Made by a program: the position numbers and the translations under genes. A stretch of 64,000 nucleotides of DNA from Bryum argenteum. Its lineage: Eukaryota; Streptophyta; Bryopsida; Bryales; Bryaceae. Where the stretch lies: the NCBI GenBank assembly GCA_037043015.1, contig CM073328.1:18263495-18327494 (forward strand), written 5' to 3'. Shown in pieces: positions 21,665 to 33,700 of this stretch (the stretch's first letter is position 1; each line of letters begins with the position of its first letter). Below the pieces are notes generated by a model. It was not told where the DNA came from, made no database searches, and was given only the letters and a program-made list of their open reading frames with translations.

Positions 21665-22188
21665 TTTTAAATGAAGCTGGTTTGCCAAGTGGTGCTTTGT
21701 GATATATGTTGACACAATTTAGAGGTGGTTGAGAAGGGGAGAAGGCGCCAGGATTCAAGAGAGGTGATATTGGGCACACGATAATGGGATGAAGAGAGAG
21801 AGAAGGGCGTGGGAATAGGGCACATCCGCCTGGTGCATCCGCAAATATAACAAGGGATGTCGGAGGGCGGAATGTAGGCAGACTGAGGATAGTGATGACA
21901 CAAGATCGTAGATACATGAGAACGTAGGCGAAGGAAAACCCCTTGCGTAGGACGGACAAGAAAGAAGGACAGACAGTCGAAGAGCGGCATGAGGGATGAT
22001 CTCGATCGATCCGTAGTGGAAGAAATGCCGCTGGTCCCCTCTCTTATATGACAATCCAAGTCTTCTTCGTTGTGTATTGTTGTACTAGACATGGGTGTGA
22101 AAGTGGTATTCTTCATACCCCTCCAAATACCTTACCTATGATGTTGTAACTCTCTGGAACCCTAAAAATTCTATATGTACTGTCACCC
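21665..22188. other. Non-coding spacer between piggyBac derivative and tandem repeats
   Basis: Overlapping open frames on the minus strand (21.5-22.1 kb) have biased composition and show no known domain. I see no supportable gene. Confidence 0.4.
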
Positions 22189-22309
22189 AATACTGCTCCT
22201 GATACTGCTCCTGATACTGCTCTCAATACTGCTCGCAATACTGCTCTCAATACTGCTCTCAATACTGCTCCCAATACTGCTCTCAATACTACTCCCAATA
22301 CTGCTCCCA
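22189..22309. repeat. 12-bp tandem repeat (AATACTGCTCTC and variants)
   Basis: About ten units of AATACTGCTCNN, with the last two bases varying, in one uninterrupted array. Confidence 0.9.
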
Positions 22310-22608
22310 ACACTAACACAGAAATCTCAACACTTAAGTTTAACACCTTTACATACAAATCCTTTTATAATGTCATTGAAAAAAAATGATAGTGGTACAA
22401 GCATTTCCTGCCCTGGCAATGCTACCTGGTCCTTCCAGGTACCATGAACTGCCCTAAGCCGTCGTTCCTGTCACTATCCAACACTCCACACACCCACACA
22501 CACGCTCCTAGCTCCAGCACGACAGAGAGAGCGAGAGAGAGCTCCAAAAACTCCTCCAAACCCTCGCCGCCAAACCCTAATCTCCAACCCTAGCCGCCTT
22601 CATCCATC

Positions 22609-22720
22609 CACAGGATTTCATCCAAGAACATGATTTCATCCCAGCACAGGATTTCATCCCAGGACAGGATTTCATCCGAGCACAGGATTTCATCCCAGAA
22701 CAGGATTTCATCCCAGGACT
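22609..22720. repeat. ~19-20-bp tandem repeat (CAGGATTTCATCCCAG core)
   Basis: About six copies of a unit with the core CAGGATTTCATCCCAG. Just before it (22501-22600) is a GA-rich stretch and CCAAACCCTAATC/CCAACCCTAGCC telobox-like motifs common in plant promoters and leaders. This could be part of the uridine-cytidine kinase C promoter displaced by the MULE at 22845. Confidence 0.85.
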
Positions 22721-22844
22721 TAATAGACTACTAGAAGATTTACTCTTTTACTGGCTAGGTAAATCCCCGGTTAACAATGGGGTAGGGGGCAGGGTTCGTT
22801 ATTCCTCCTCTCGCCCCCCCTCGCCTCTAAGGGCGGGACAGTAG

Positions 22845-23227
22845 AGGACTTGCGCCTCCCTGTCCGCCCATGCAGGTTGCCCGACCGCGTCAGGCTGAGC
22901 GGTCCTACGGCCTCCCCTTTGTCAGCGGCCTCGCCTCCAGCTCGTGTCAGCCAGCGCAGCCCCGATCCAGCACTGCCTGCGCTGCACGAGTGCCGTCTGA
23001 CCAGCCCCGTCACACGAGTTAAGTCCGCCCTGTCACATGCTTGATTCAGTCCGCCCGAGCTGCCACGCAGCCATGTCGTTCGCCGTTCGCGGTTCGCCCT
23101 GCTGCGTACTCAGCGCCCTCGATACCCGGCCTAGAAAACCTCGCGCCCTGAGAACCGCATATGCACTCTGTGCACAGATTTTCGAAGGCCATTAGGGGGA
23201 TCGAGTTTACTGTGAGCCATTTGGGCG
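22845..23227 (+). repeat. MULE left terminal inverted repeat
   Basis: It pairs with 27246-27628. The well-aligned stretch runs from CAGGTTGCCCGAC at 22873 (opposite 27600) to GTGAGCCATTTGGGCG ending at 23227 (opposite 27246). Differences are scattered single-base changes and small indels. Confidence 0.85.
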
Positions 23228-23661
23228 CTCTCTCATGTATTTCAAGGCCTCCACACCTTACCGATTTCTATGTCCTTGTTGGGTATTCAAACACACGAAG
23301 TGAGTGAGTGAGTGAACGTACACAATCACAAGGTATGTTACTTGCTTTCTTCCATATTTATAAATTACTTAATTGGTAAGAAATACACATAGTGCTCCTT
23401 CATTTTGTGTGAAGAGTGTAATGCACAAATTTTTAATCTCAATATTTGTTATTGTGTTGGATAATATTGTACTTAATTGCTAAATGTGTACTTCTTAATT
23501 GCATTTTCATGTGAGCTTAAGAGGAAGAACCCAAAATTTAAAATTAGAATTAGGGTTGATGAGAAATTAGGGTTTGTTTATTAAATTGTATGCATTTTCT
23601 TAAAATGTCATTACTTATAAATGTGTGGGGATTGTTTTTATAGAGTTTCTTTGAAGCTTTT

Positions 23662-26600
23662 GTGTCAATGATGGAGAATGATGCATCCTCCATGGAGGAT
23701 GACAACTTTCACCCATTCGATTTTGAGGACGATTTCTGTGAGTTGGTGGGAGTGGAAGCGTTTCTTGAAGGTGTGCATGAAGGTTCAAAATTCCAAGAAA
23801 CTTATTTCTTATCATCGAATGGGGATTCCGACACGGAAGAGGAGGAAGGAGTAGAAGAAATTTTAGAGTCTTGGGAGGACTTGTTGGTGAATGGTGGAGA
23901 GCATATCAACATTGCAAATCCAACAACTTATGAAGAGTCTTTGTCCTCATTCTATGAAGACATTTTAATTCATACTTTTCCAAAGTATGTACATTTCACC
24001 CTCCAATCGATCAGTCCATCACACTTATGATTGATTGCATAAGAGGTGACTAATTTCAATCATTTCAACAAATTCTTGATACAAATCTTCAATTTTGTCC
24101 CCTCTCAAATGTTCATGGGTGTTCCACATCTACTAATATGGAAACCCATGCACTTGAGAGGTAGAAAACTATTCAAGGAAAACTAAGAGTTGTAGAGGTA
24201 CATGATGTCTTTGCTTTGTCTCATTTGAGAGATACAAAGAGTAGACAAATACCTCCAATTGAATTTTGGCGTTCAATTGTGCACAAAGGCCATGTTGATG
24301 AGAATGAAAAACACGTGTCTTTGTCTTTGACAAGGAATGTCATTCGTACTCAATGGAGTACGGATATCACCGTGGGAGGTATGAATGTTTCATTCATACA
24401 AGATTGTGTCAATTCTTGTGAAGTGTGTCAAGAAATGAAGATTTGGGATGAAGTAGTAAGTGTTCCATTGGAGGAATTAAGTGCAACTCTTGATGCATTG
24501 TGCACAAAACACATTGTTTTGAAAAGGCATTTTAATTGCCGTGTGTGGGAGAATAAAACCGTGACATATTACTGTTGTCATAGGGTGGGAACAAAAATCG
24601 TCCTCATAGAAAAGGGGGTGATTTGAAACCCATAGATGACAAAGAGTCTAGAAGAGATAAAACTTCTAGGTTATGTGATTGCAAATTTCAAATGAAGGTA
24701 GTAGAACCTAAAACTTCCAAGTATTCAACTACCTCGGTTCATGCCACTATCTATGTTCATTCTAAACATAGTGGCCATAACCCGGGATCGGACGCCGATC
24801 TGTTTTTTCTTCCGGTTCACCTATATGTGATTGCGTGGGTTATGGAAAATTTAAAATACATGCATTCGCCACGAATCGTGGAAGCGCCATCGGAACGGGC
24901 CCGAGAGTTATTTTCTCAACGGGCGACGGATTTGGAACGGGTTATATATAGGTTTTTCATTATCAAAAAGGAAACATTCTTGCATATTCCTTGAGAATCA
25001 ATGGTATGTCTTTTGCTTCTATGATTTCATGTTTTGAAGGATGTCTTCATTTTCTTTCCTTAATAGTTTTTTTGCTCTTCTAATTTACATATGTTTGGTG
25101 TTTGCATTCTTGTAGATGCACTTCGTAGGGATGATTGGGACGGGGCCCAAATTGAGATTACTAGACTCCAAGCTAAAGGCAAAGTTCTTTACTATCAACC
25201 GTATGCGCCTACACATGAGGATACACAAAAAAGACCATTTGTAGTGGTGGTTCAAGATGAGTTCATGAGAGCTTCCGCTCTTCGATTTTCGGGTAACAAT
25301 TCTTGGGCTTTGGATTCCACATTTAAAACCAAGCAATATGGATTGTCACTTTATGCCGCTATTGTGCCTAATCAAGATGGAATAAGAATTCCGGTGTTCT
25401 ATATGCTATGTAGTAATGACACAAAACAAGGGCACGAAGGTATTGTCATAGAAATAGCATTGGCTCATGTTTTTGAGTCATTGGAGAGAATTAGACCTTC
25501 GGCTATCGCGATTGATAAGCACAAAACATCATTGAATGCAATCCAAAAATTTGTAAACAATGTTGTTTTTTGTTGGACTGATAAGGGTGATAGAAAAATC
25601 CAAATTGGTGGAAATGTGCTTTTATGTCACTTTTATGTGATGAAAGCATGGAGTGAGAATTTACTCACCCAAGTCCCTCTTGAAGACAAAGATCGTGTAT
25701 GGAGAGCTCTACACGTGTTGATGCTTTGTCCAAACGAATTTCACTTCGATGAGAACTTGAGACGATTTTATGTTGAATTTTAACATATTCCGGCATTTAG
25801 TAGATACATTAATTCCGGATAGACTGGAATTAATGTGCCTTGGAGAAGATTGTGGCCTAAGTTTGGAAGACTCTTCTCATATGGTGGCATGGACACCACA
25901 AATCACGTGGAACGACATTGGGAGTTAATTAAGTATACACTCCTCCAAGGAAATGTGAACCGGTCCCTTAGAGATCTCATTGTGGCGATTATCGGAAGTG
26001 CCAAAGATGGCACCCGTTTGGGTCAACCAACTTTGTTGAGTCAATTTAAAATGACTCAACGCATAAGTAAGTCGTCTAATCCTTTTTGCATTTTCAAAAT
26101 TTCTCTCAATGTTTTTGATTACGACAAGTTTCATACATGTTTAATACATGATAATAATTTTAATTTTTCTTGTGTATTGTGTAGGCGATTCGGAGCGTTT
26201 CATACGAAGAGGAAATAACAAAGCCCATCGACATCGACTAAAAGGAGGAGAGAGGATTTTTAGAGGTTACCAATCCTCTCCAATGGATGTTATGGAGGTG
26301 GTTGACAAAGAGCATCTTCTTTTTCGTATCAAAAGTGAGACGAATCTTACCCTTTGGTATAGTGTGTGTTTAAACATTCACTATTGCAATTGTCCGGATA
26401 GGGTCTCTACGTGCAAGCACATATATGGAGTACAATGTATTGTTCGGGAGTTTCTTGAGGAGCCTAAGGAAGACGCTTTTGTTGAAAAAATATTGCCTAA
26501 GGAAGCCAACATTGAAGTAGATGAAGTTGAGAGTTTATTTCAAATGGAAGCACAAGATGATAAGCCTACTTCAAATGATGAGATGCGTGAGAAGATGCTC

Positions 26601-27032
26601 AATTCGTTGAGTGAACTCGACACATTATGTAAAACATCTTTGGATGGTGACAATGAAGAGGAGATGCAACGGAAATTCCAAGCCCTTCAAGCTTGCATTG
26701 CGACATTTTTGGAGCCTTCAAGTTTTGAGAGGCCAAATACAATCAATCTACCTCTTCGAGGTTCCATTCCTTTCATTCAAGAGAATGTGAAACGCACAAG
26801 GATAGGACATGGGAAGAAACATGTTATTTCGGAAACAGGAGAAGGTTCTACCCCACACCCCCCTTTAAAGGGGCCCTCTCATATGCTCCTAGCACACTCC
26901 AAGCAAAAACGGGCCATAGTCCGCAAGTTACCTAAAGTTACTTGTGAAATTTGTGCTACGAAGACATTGGTAGAGGGAGGAGCAAACTCCATTTTTTGCA
27001 AAAATTGTGACCATGAGTTGTTTGTGAAATAA
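23662..27032 (+). pseudogene. MULE transposase with SWIM zinc finger, decayed
   Basis: Coding blocks in order: an acidic N-terminus (23662-23990), a region at about 24140-24980, the DDE transposase core (25114-25860) with ALDSTFKT (first Asp) and SAIAIDKHKT (second Asp), the conserved Glu in NHVERHWELI (25898-25927), a clean GT-AG intron at 26067-26184, then a SWIM finger CNCPDRVSTCKHIYGV (26388-26435) and a C-terminal Cys-rich tail ending at 27032. The DDE residues are present. Premature stops occur where Trp or Gln is expected (in the 24.16-kb block, at about 25782 and at about 25820), and there is a frameshift near 24600. This is a once-autonomous element now unable to make full transposase, unless some stops are spliced out. 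Confidence 0.85.
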
Positions 27033-27245
27033 AATTTGAATTTTTGCATTTTTATTCTCCCTTTCATATAAATATTACTTTTAATCAATTTATTCTATAA
27101 TACAATTATGTTTCCACATACAAACATACAATTTGTGATTTCATATGAGTATATTTATAAGGACATATGGTGTGTTAAATTGTGTGCTAATATGGTATTC
27201 CCTTTAGGTAGGCATGCTCGAGGACTTAGCGTCTAGAGAGGGCCT

Positions 27246-27628
27246 CGCCCAAATGGCTCACAGTAAACTCGATCCTCCTGATGGCCTTCGAAAATCTGTG
27301 CACAGATTGCATATGCGGTTCTCAAGGCGCGGGGTTTTCTAGGCCGGGTATCGAGGGCGCTGAGTACGCAGCAGGGCGAACCGCGAACGGCGAACGACAG
27401 GGCTGCGTGGCAGCTCGGGCGGACTGAATCAAGCATGTGACAGGGCGGACTTAACTCGCGTCACGGGGCTGGTCAGACGGCACTCGTGCAGCGCAGGCAA
27501 TGCTGGATCGGGGCTGCGCTGGCTGACACGAGCTGGAGGCGAGGCCGCTGACAAAGGGGAGGCCGTAGGGCCGCTCAGCCTGACGCAGTCGGGCAACCTG
27601 AATGGGCGGGTAGGGAGAAGCGAGGCTC
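27246..27628 (-). repeat. MULE right terminal inverted repeat
   Basis: Reverse complement of the left arm at 22845-23227, with few differences. It ends just before a CT-rich stretch that looks like the 5' leader of the next gene. Confidence 0.85.
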
Positions 27629-27781
27629 GCCCCCCGCCTGCCTGCACCCCGATCCTCACTCCACATTACTCCCTCCCTCCCTCTCTTATTTCTCTCTTTT
27701 CACCCATCGCTGTTGTACCGCATGCTATACTTCTCTAATTGCTTGGCCATTTCCTTTGCCCATGCTCCGAATGCTGCAGCT
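27629..27781 (+). promoter_or_regulatory. Short CT-rich leader between MULE and the kinase-C start codon
   Basis: Only about 150 bp separate the MULE arm from the ATG at 27782. The stretch is rich in CTCC/CTCTC, typical of plant 5' leaders. The native promoter of the gene is probably to the left of the MULE or was cut off by it. Confidence 0.5.
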
Positions 27782-30700
27782 ATGGACGACTCCTCTTCCC
27801 TCGCTCTTTCTGCCGTCCACACCTCTTTCCCTCTTCACGTTGTATGTCACCTTCCCTCCATTTCATTTGAATCCTTGTTTCTTTCTCATTTATGCTATTC
27901 TCCTTTAGTTATTTCTTCACTTCCTTCTCATGGCTTCTTGGCATTCTTTGAAATTCACCTCTTCCTGTTTCCTCTCACCGCTAGATTGATGCTGCAATCG
28001 TGTGAGAGCCTTCTTCACTTTCATTGCCGCCGCCTCCTCGTCCTCGTCCTCTCTCTTTTTCCCTCCTTGCTGTCTTGCTATTCTATGGCGCCGATTTCCT
28101 TGCTGTTCTGTTTTCACTCTTCGTTTTCCCCCTCTCGCGATCTTGATTGGCCTTTTTCAAAATTTTACTCATCCGCGCTAGTGTTGTCTCCCAATTGTAG
28201 TCGTCGATTTCCACCAGATAGGTTGCGAGATTTGAGTCTTTCTCCATGAATTTTAATCTCTAGATCCCCGCCAATCATAGCTATTGTTATCTAAGTTTAT
28301 ATTACAAGCCTTCATGCGTTTTCATCTCAGTTCTCTTCTCATTATTCAACTTCTGCAATCTCCTCTGATGTACCTTCATCTTTTTTGCCGTTCGGTGCAT
28401 GTGCCGTGATGGCTACCTACCGAATGAGTACCTTCTAGTTCTTGTATCCGCTTCTTGCACTTCATGACTCTACATTTGGAGTACTTATGAAGAAAGCGTA
28501 GCAGTACTCTTGCTTGAGGGAGTGCTTCGGCTGGATGTCTTGTCAAGAAAGTCTTGCACTCGGAAGGGTGCCACCATATCCATCCCAATTTGCACAAATG
28601 ATGTGTGTCAACTCAAGTGCTTTTTTGTGTTCATCAAGAATGGATGTGAATTTTTGTCCCCGAGTCAGCTGACTTAGTAATTTCTTGGCAGACTTTTGAC
28701 CACGGCTACTTCTTGACGGTGCGTGCTATCCAAGAGCTCCGAGACAAGAAATGTGGCTCTGTTCTTGTCGCCATTGGCGGACCAAGCGGCTCCGGAAAGT
28801 CCTGGTTAGACGCTTCAAGTCCTACTCTTGTAGCGGATTGGATTTTAGACAAGTTGGAGTTGGAGCAAGGCATAGAGTATATACGAAGCGCGTTCAGTTT
28901 GAAGCTGCAGGGCACCTCTTTTGATAGTTATCTGGCTCGAGTTGTACTTCATGACTTTTATCGTGTAAAGGGGTGTTTCGTTTCACTAATGTTGGGTTCC
29001 GGTTTCGTAGCATTTTTATGTGAAGCTGATTTTTGTTTCTTGAGCAAAGCTCGTCTCGAAACATTCATTGTTGTACAATCTACGACTGTAACATTCTTTA
29101 GCGTCATTTTATTTCTGAAATATGGTCCCACCATTTGCCTCCTCCTATCCTAGTTGATTGTGTTCGAAAGTCTTAAGTGAATGGTACTTTCGGCTCTTTT
29201 ATGCATTGGATGATTCAAAGATACATTTCGAACGCTGGTCAACTCTATACTCTTTAGCAATACCGCAAAATAGACAAGTATGATTCTTTGATGTCGATGC
29301 GGAGTAGAATTCAAATCAAGTCTTGTAAGGAAGATTCAGAACTCTTGTTACGCCGTCTAGTGAGGAATGTTGACTGTTTACATCACTAGGGCGTGGCGAA
29401 CAGCTTTTCTAACTGAAGGCTTTTGCTGTGATTTGTAGTCTCGCTACAAAAGTTGCCTCTATTCTTGGCGGTGTAGTCGTCACTATGGAGAACTACCACG
29501 ATCTTCTCTCTTCGTCGATGATAATAGCGATTTTGATGCAATTGATTTTCCACAATTGATTCGTAATCTAGAGGTACTTTCTCAGCTCAAATGCATGGGC
29601 AGTTATGCAGACCCTCGCCAGGCACCTCATACATCTGTTACCTGCTGCTAACCAACTAGATGAGCACGCAAGCTGCTTCAGATATTTTGGAACTCGATTG
29701 TCCATTTCTCTGCCCTCGTTGAATCGGAATTTATAGAGTTATCTGATTGTATATAATGCAATGTGTAGCTAGTTACTTATGATTTTACTCAAGTGCGACA
29801 GGACTTGCTCCAAGGGAATGATATAATGATGCTAGAATTCGACTTCCATGAAAAGAAGCGCTCACGTTTTGTTTTGATGCATGAAGCTCTGAAGTCTGGT
29901 GTGGTAAGCCTCTGATGATGAATTGCTGTATGGTTCACTTTTTGAGAGTTGTTAGGATATGTTGTTCTTCGCTTGCTGCAACGTAGGTCAACTTCAGAAT
30001 TCTCATGTCGTCTTTCATGCATCGTTCCTCTACTAGGTTGTCGTTGAGGGTATCTACGCACTAAATTCCAGATTGCGTCTTTTGTTGGACATTCGTGTGG
30101 CCTTGGTGAGTGTTTTCTGTATCCTGATTGTGAAGTAGATTCGGACGTCATAAATTTGATGTACGCATTTTTATTCATTTGTTAAATGTACTACATTTGG
30201 TAGCCTCTTCTTTCTTCCTTCACATGTACTCTGATTATTGACCGAGCTGTTTCACGCAACATACTTGTTGCAGATCATGTTATATGGGTTGTGTGCTCGC
30301 GGATTTTTGCTAGCGACACTCGAACTAATGTAGTAGCTAGATTTGCAGGTTGGAGGCGTTCATTTTAACTTGCTTTCTAAAGTCCGCCGTGACATTGGCA
30401 AGACCTTATCGCTGGATCGACTTATAGATAGTATCTTCCCGGCGTTTCGAACAAATATTGAACCAGACCTTCGTCATGCACAGGTATTCCGACCCAACCA
30501 TACTAATCATAGTGATGAACGCATTACCATATACTTTTATGATTGCGAGCACTATCATACTGATTTGTCAACAAATTAGGATCAGCAACAGTTTTGTGGT
30601 TGCAAGCCTTTGGGAACCATTTTACATCTTGAAGTCCAAAAAGCAGGTGCATATTTTATGACTTCACGAGATGTTATTATATATGATAGTTATTCTGGTT

Positions 30701-33700
30701 TTAACTTTTAAAATACATCAAACTCTATATTGGAGTGCTCTATAGATGTATATGTCATTTGAATCAGTCTGACTAGCTGAGCTCTATGTGCATTTACTTT
30801 CAGTTACTGAAGACTTCCATTGAGATGATGTTCAGTTCAGAAAATGTGCGCCATGAGCAGTAAGTATCCTTTTTCAATGTCTCAAATCTTCTATCAAGGT
30901 TACGATTAGTAAAACAGATTCAATAAAATTTAGTGTGGGCTTGTTGGACACGCTTTGGCAGAGTCACAAAATAATTAGGTCAGTATATATCTGGTGGCCT
31001 ATACGCCACAAATTTCTGGTTTGGTATTGAAACCAACATGGACTTTGTTTAAAACTTCAGATATATTGAGATGTACTTAAGACCCCCGGCTCAGCAGGAC
31101 ACCGCAAAAATCAGTGATTGGATCAGGATGAGGCAATGTGGCATCAGATATGAGCTCGCAGAGGGATATCAAAGAATTGTGGATAAACATTTTATCATAA
31201 AGCCCAGAGCTGAATTTGAGGTTCAAGATTTTATTCTTGACATTGGTCTTTCTTCTTACATCTATGAACTCTTCTACAGACGTGGACAATCACGCTGACC
31301 TCATCAAATGGTGCTCATGACAGTCATGAATAAGTGGTTATTGTCCTTAAGTTTTACTTTTGTTCCGCTTTGCTTGAACAGGTCCGGAAGACCACATTAG
31401 GCGGTCTCCTTAGCATTAGACTACCAGGTCGCTCTGAGCTTCAAAAGAGAATCGACCATATACGATAACGGCAAAATATCCATATCTATAGAAACCATTG
31501 ATGATATCAACAAGAGCTTAATTCAAGTTGAGGGGACTGACCGCAAGGTACATTTCTTCGGACAATCGTTGGTTCAGCTTGTTTGCAATTTTGGAAGATT
31601 TTTTCGGAGTTGGATGCTTATCTGGAATCTCCTAGGTGTCGCGTCGAGGTACTTAATTATTAAGTTCGAAAGAGGAACCTTGAAGCAGGTGGTCGCAACC
31701 AAAGCAACTGCGTTGGGTTTAGATGGTCCATGGATTACAAAATCGTTCATGGAGATGGTGCTTGATTTCAAAGGTAGGTACTCCTTCACTGTTTATGTCT
31801 GATGTCTATTAGAAGTTGTTGGTCTCTTGTATGAGGTTATGATTGTTTTTGTTTGCAGTACACTTTTTCTAGTGTTTTACATTCTTGGTGAGTGAGTTTA
31901 TTATATAGATTAGTGCTCTTGAATATTGAGCCCCTTAGGTCAATGGGCGGTTGCTTATCAGATAATAGGCTATATACGTTGATGTGAAGGCTATAAAACA
32001 GGTCTTCCACGCTTGGATTCCCCGCCGCTGCCGACTTCAGCCTTCACTGCATCGCGAACACTTAAATCCTCGACATCTCCGAATAAAAAAGAGTCCAATG
32101 ATAAATTCGCACCAGTTCCAATTCGGCTGAAAGAAGTGGTTCCTTTGAAGACTCCGGGCACCTTAGAAACCTGGATGAGATCGCCAACAAAGTCGGACGT
32201 TGACCAAGTGATTGGATCCTGGTATTTTACAAATTCCTGTGGAGGTTGAATCCGCGTTGCCATATTGCACTCGTATCCGTTTTCCTTCCTTTGTGTTGCA
32301 TCACTTTACTTGACTGGGAGCCGCCTTAATGCTCTTTCAAGAGTAGGAACGGATTGTGGCGAATGAGATTGTACGCACTTTTATTTGACATTGACAATGT
32401 AGCTCTAACTAGCGTATCATTATACTGAATTGTAATTTAATCGTTCGACAAGACTCACATTGAGGTGGTCATCTGCAGAGGATGATTGTGTACCTGACAG
32501 CGGTTCCTCAAGTTCCGTTGTTCGGGTTTCAGATCATCTTGTGATGCCTTCGAAAGATGCAATCAAACTTCTCCCGATGTCTGAGACATTTGACTTTGAC
32601 AGAGGCCTTCTTTTGGCTGTGCAAGCGGTACAGGTAGGGTTTGCCCCTTTTTTCATGTTTGCAGCCTGGATGGATGTTGTATCTTTGGGGTTGCTTTATT
32701 CTCATGATCTTTTTCTTATCGATGCTTCTGTGCAGACACTCTTCAATGCGCAAGGTCCTCCAGTTATTGTTGGCATTGGTAAGTGAACTATGTAGGTGCA
32801 TGTTGATGAAGACGATGCAACTAATATGCAATGTCGGCATAATGAACTTGGGTACATTATACGAGGGTGGCTGGGGTTTAATGCATCAACTTTCTGGAGT
32901 AGACGTCGTTAGGGTGACAGTCGCGGTAATAAATCTATTGTGCTGCTTAGAAACTCCTTGTTAATAGGTCCCGAGTGTTTTAGTACTCCCGCATCTACAT
33001 GAGGACCGAGTGGATCTGGCAAGACTAGTTTTGGACACAAGATGGCGAATATAGTAGGATGTGAAGTTATTTCTATGGAGAACTACATTAAGGCCGAAAA
33101 AGTAAACGACTCCAACTATGACGAATTCAGTACGTTGGGTTTGCCACTTCTGCTGAAGGTATTTTGAAGAGAAGGACCACAGACGTTGATAAGATGTAAA
33201 TTGTTCGTTTTCATCAATTAAATTTGTTCCTAATTCATCCGGCGAATTTGTGTCTGAAATAGGTATCAGAATAGGTGGCAATCCACTCCTAGTTTATTAC
33301 ATCCACCCTATGAGTACAATTCTATGGCAGATGTATTTATGTAAATGTTCATCAATAATGTGGCCAGGGAACTTTTAGCCTGGGTGTAATTGGTAGACGC
33401 AGATGAATTTACAAAGCGAAATCATATAGTTTTAGTATTTTCAATTTGATGTTTTAGTTTAGGAGTAATTGGTGGTCAGCGTAATTTGGTTACTCAAAAG
33501 TTCAACTATTACAGGGGTCTTGGGTTTTGTTTTCTTGGATCCCAAGGTTCTCGACGCAAGTATGTACTGTAGGGGTATTTTTATAATTTTGGTAGAAGTA
33601 GATGCAGTATTCTTCAGTTGGTGTTGCTTGGCTCAATGATTATCTCATGTTGTCAGGACCAAGGAAGGTTGATCTATTATTTTGTGTGTGCATTTGCAGA

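Larger units (their letters stand above)
22845..27628 (+). mobile_element. Mutator-like element (MULE) with long GC-rich terminal inverted repeats
   Basis: Inverted repeats of about 383 bp (22845-23227 and 27246-27628) enclose a decayed MULE transposase on the plus strand. The repeats are GC-rich while the interior is AT-rich, a common MULE design. The arms are highly similar but not identical; outer limits are approximate because similarity fades beyond them, and I could not resolve a 9-bp target duplication. The right end lies about 150 bp upstream of the uridine-cytidine kinase C start codon. Confidence 0.85.

Noticed and set aside
22113-22447. Hydrophobic repeat ORFs (LLILL / AVLRAVL) on both strands
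   Set aside because: They arise from the 12-bp AATACTGCTCTC tandem array.
27713-28249. 178-residue open frame next to the MULE
   Set aside because: It overlaps the first exon of the kinase-C gene in part but otherwise runs through CT-rich leader and intron; only 27782-27841 fits the gene.
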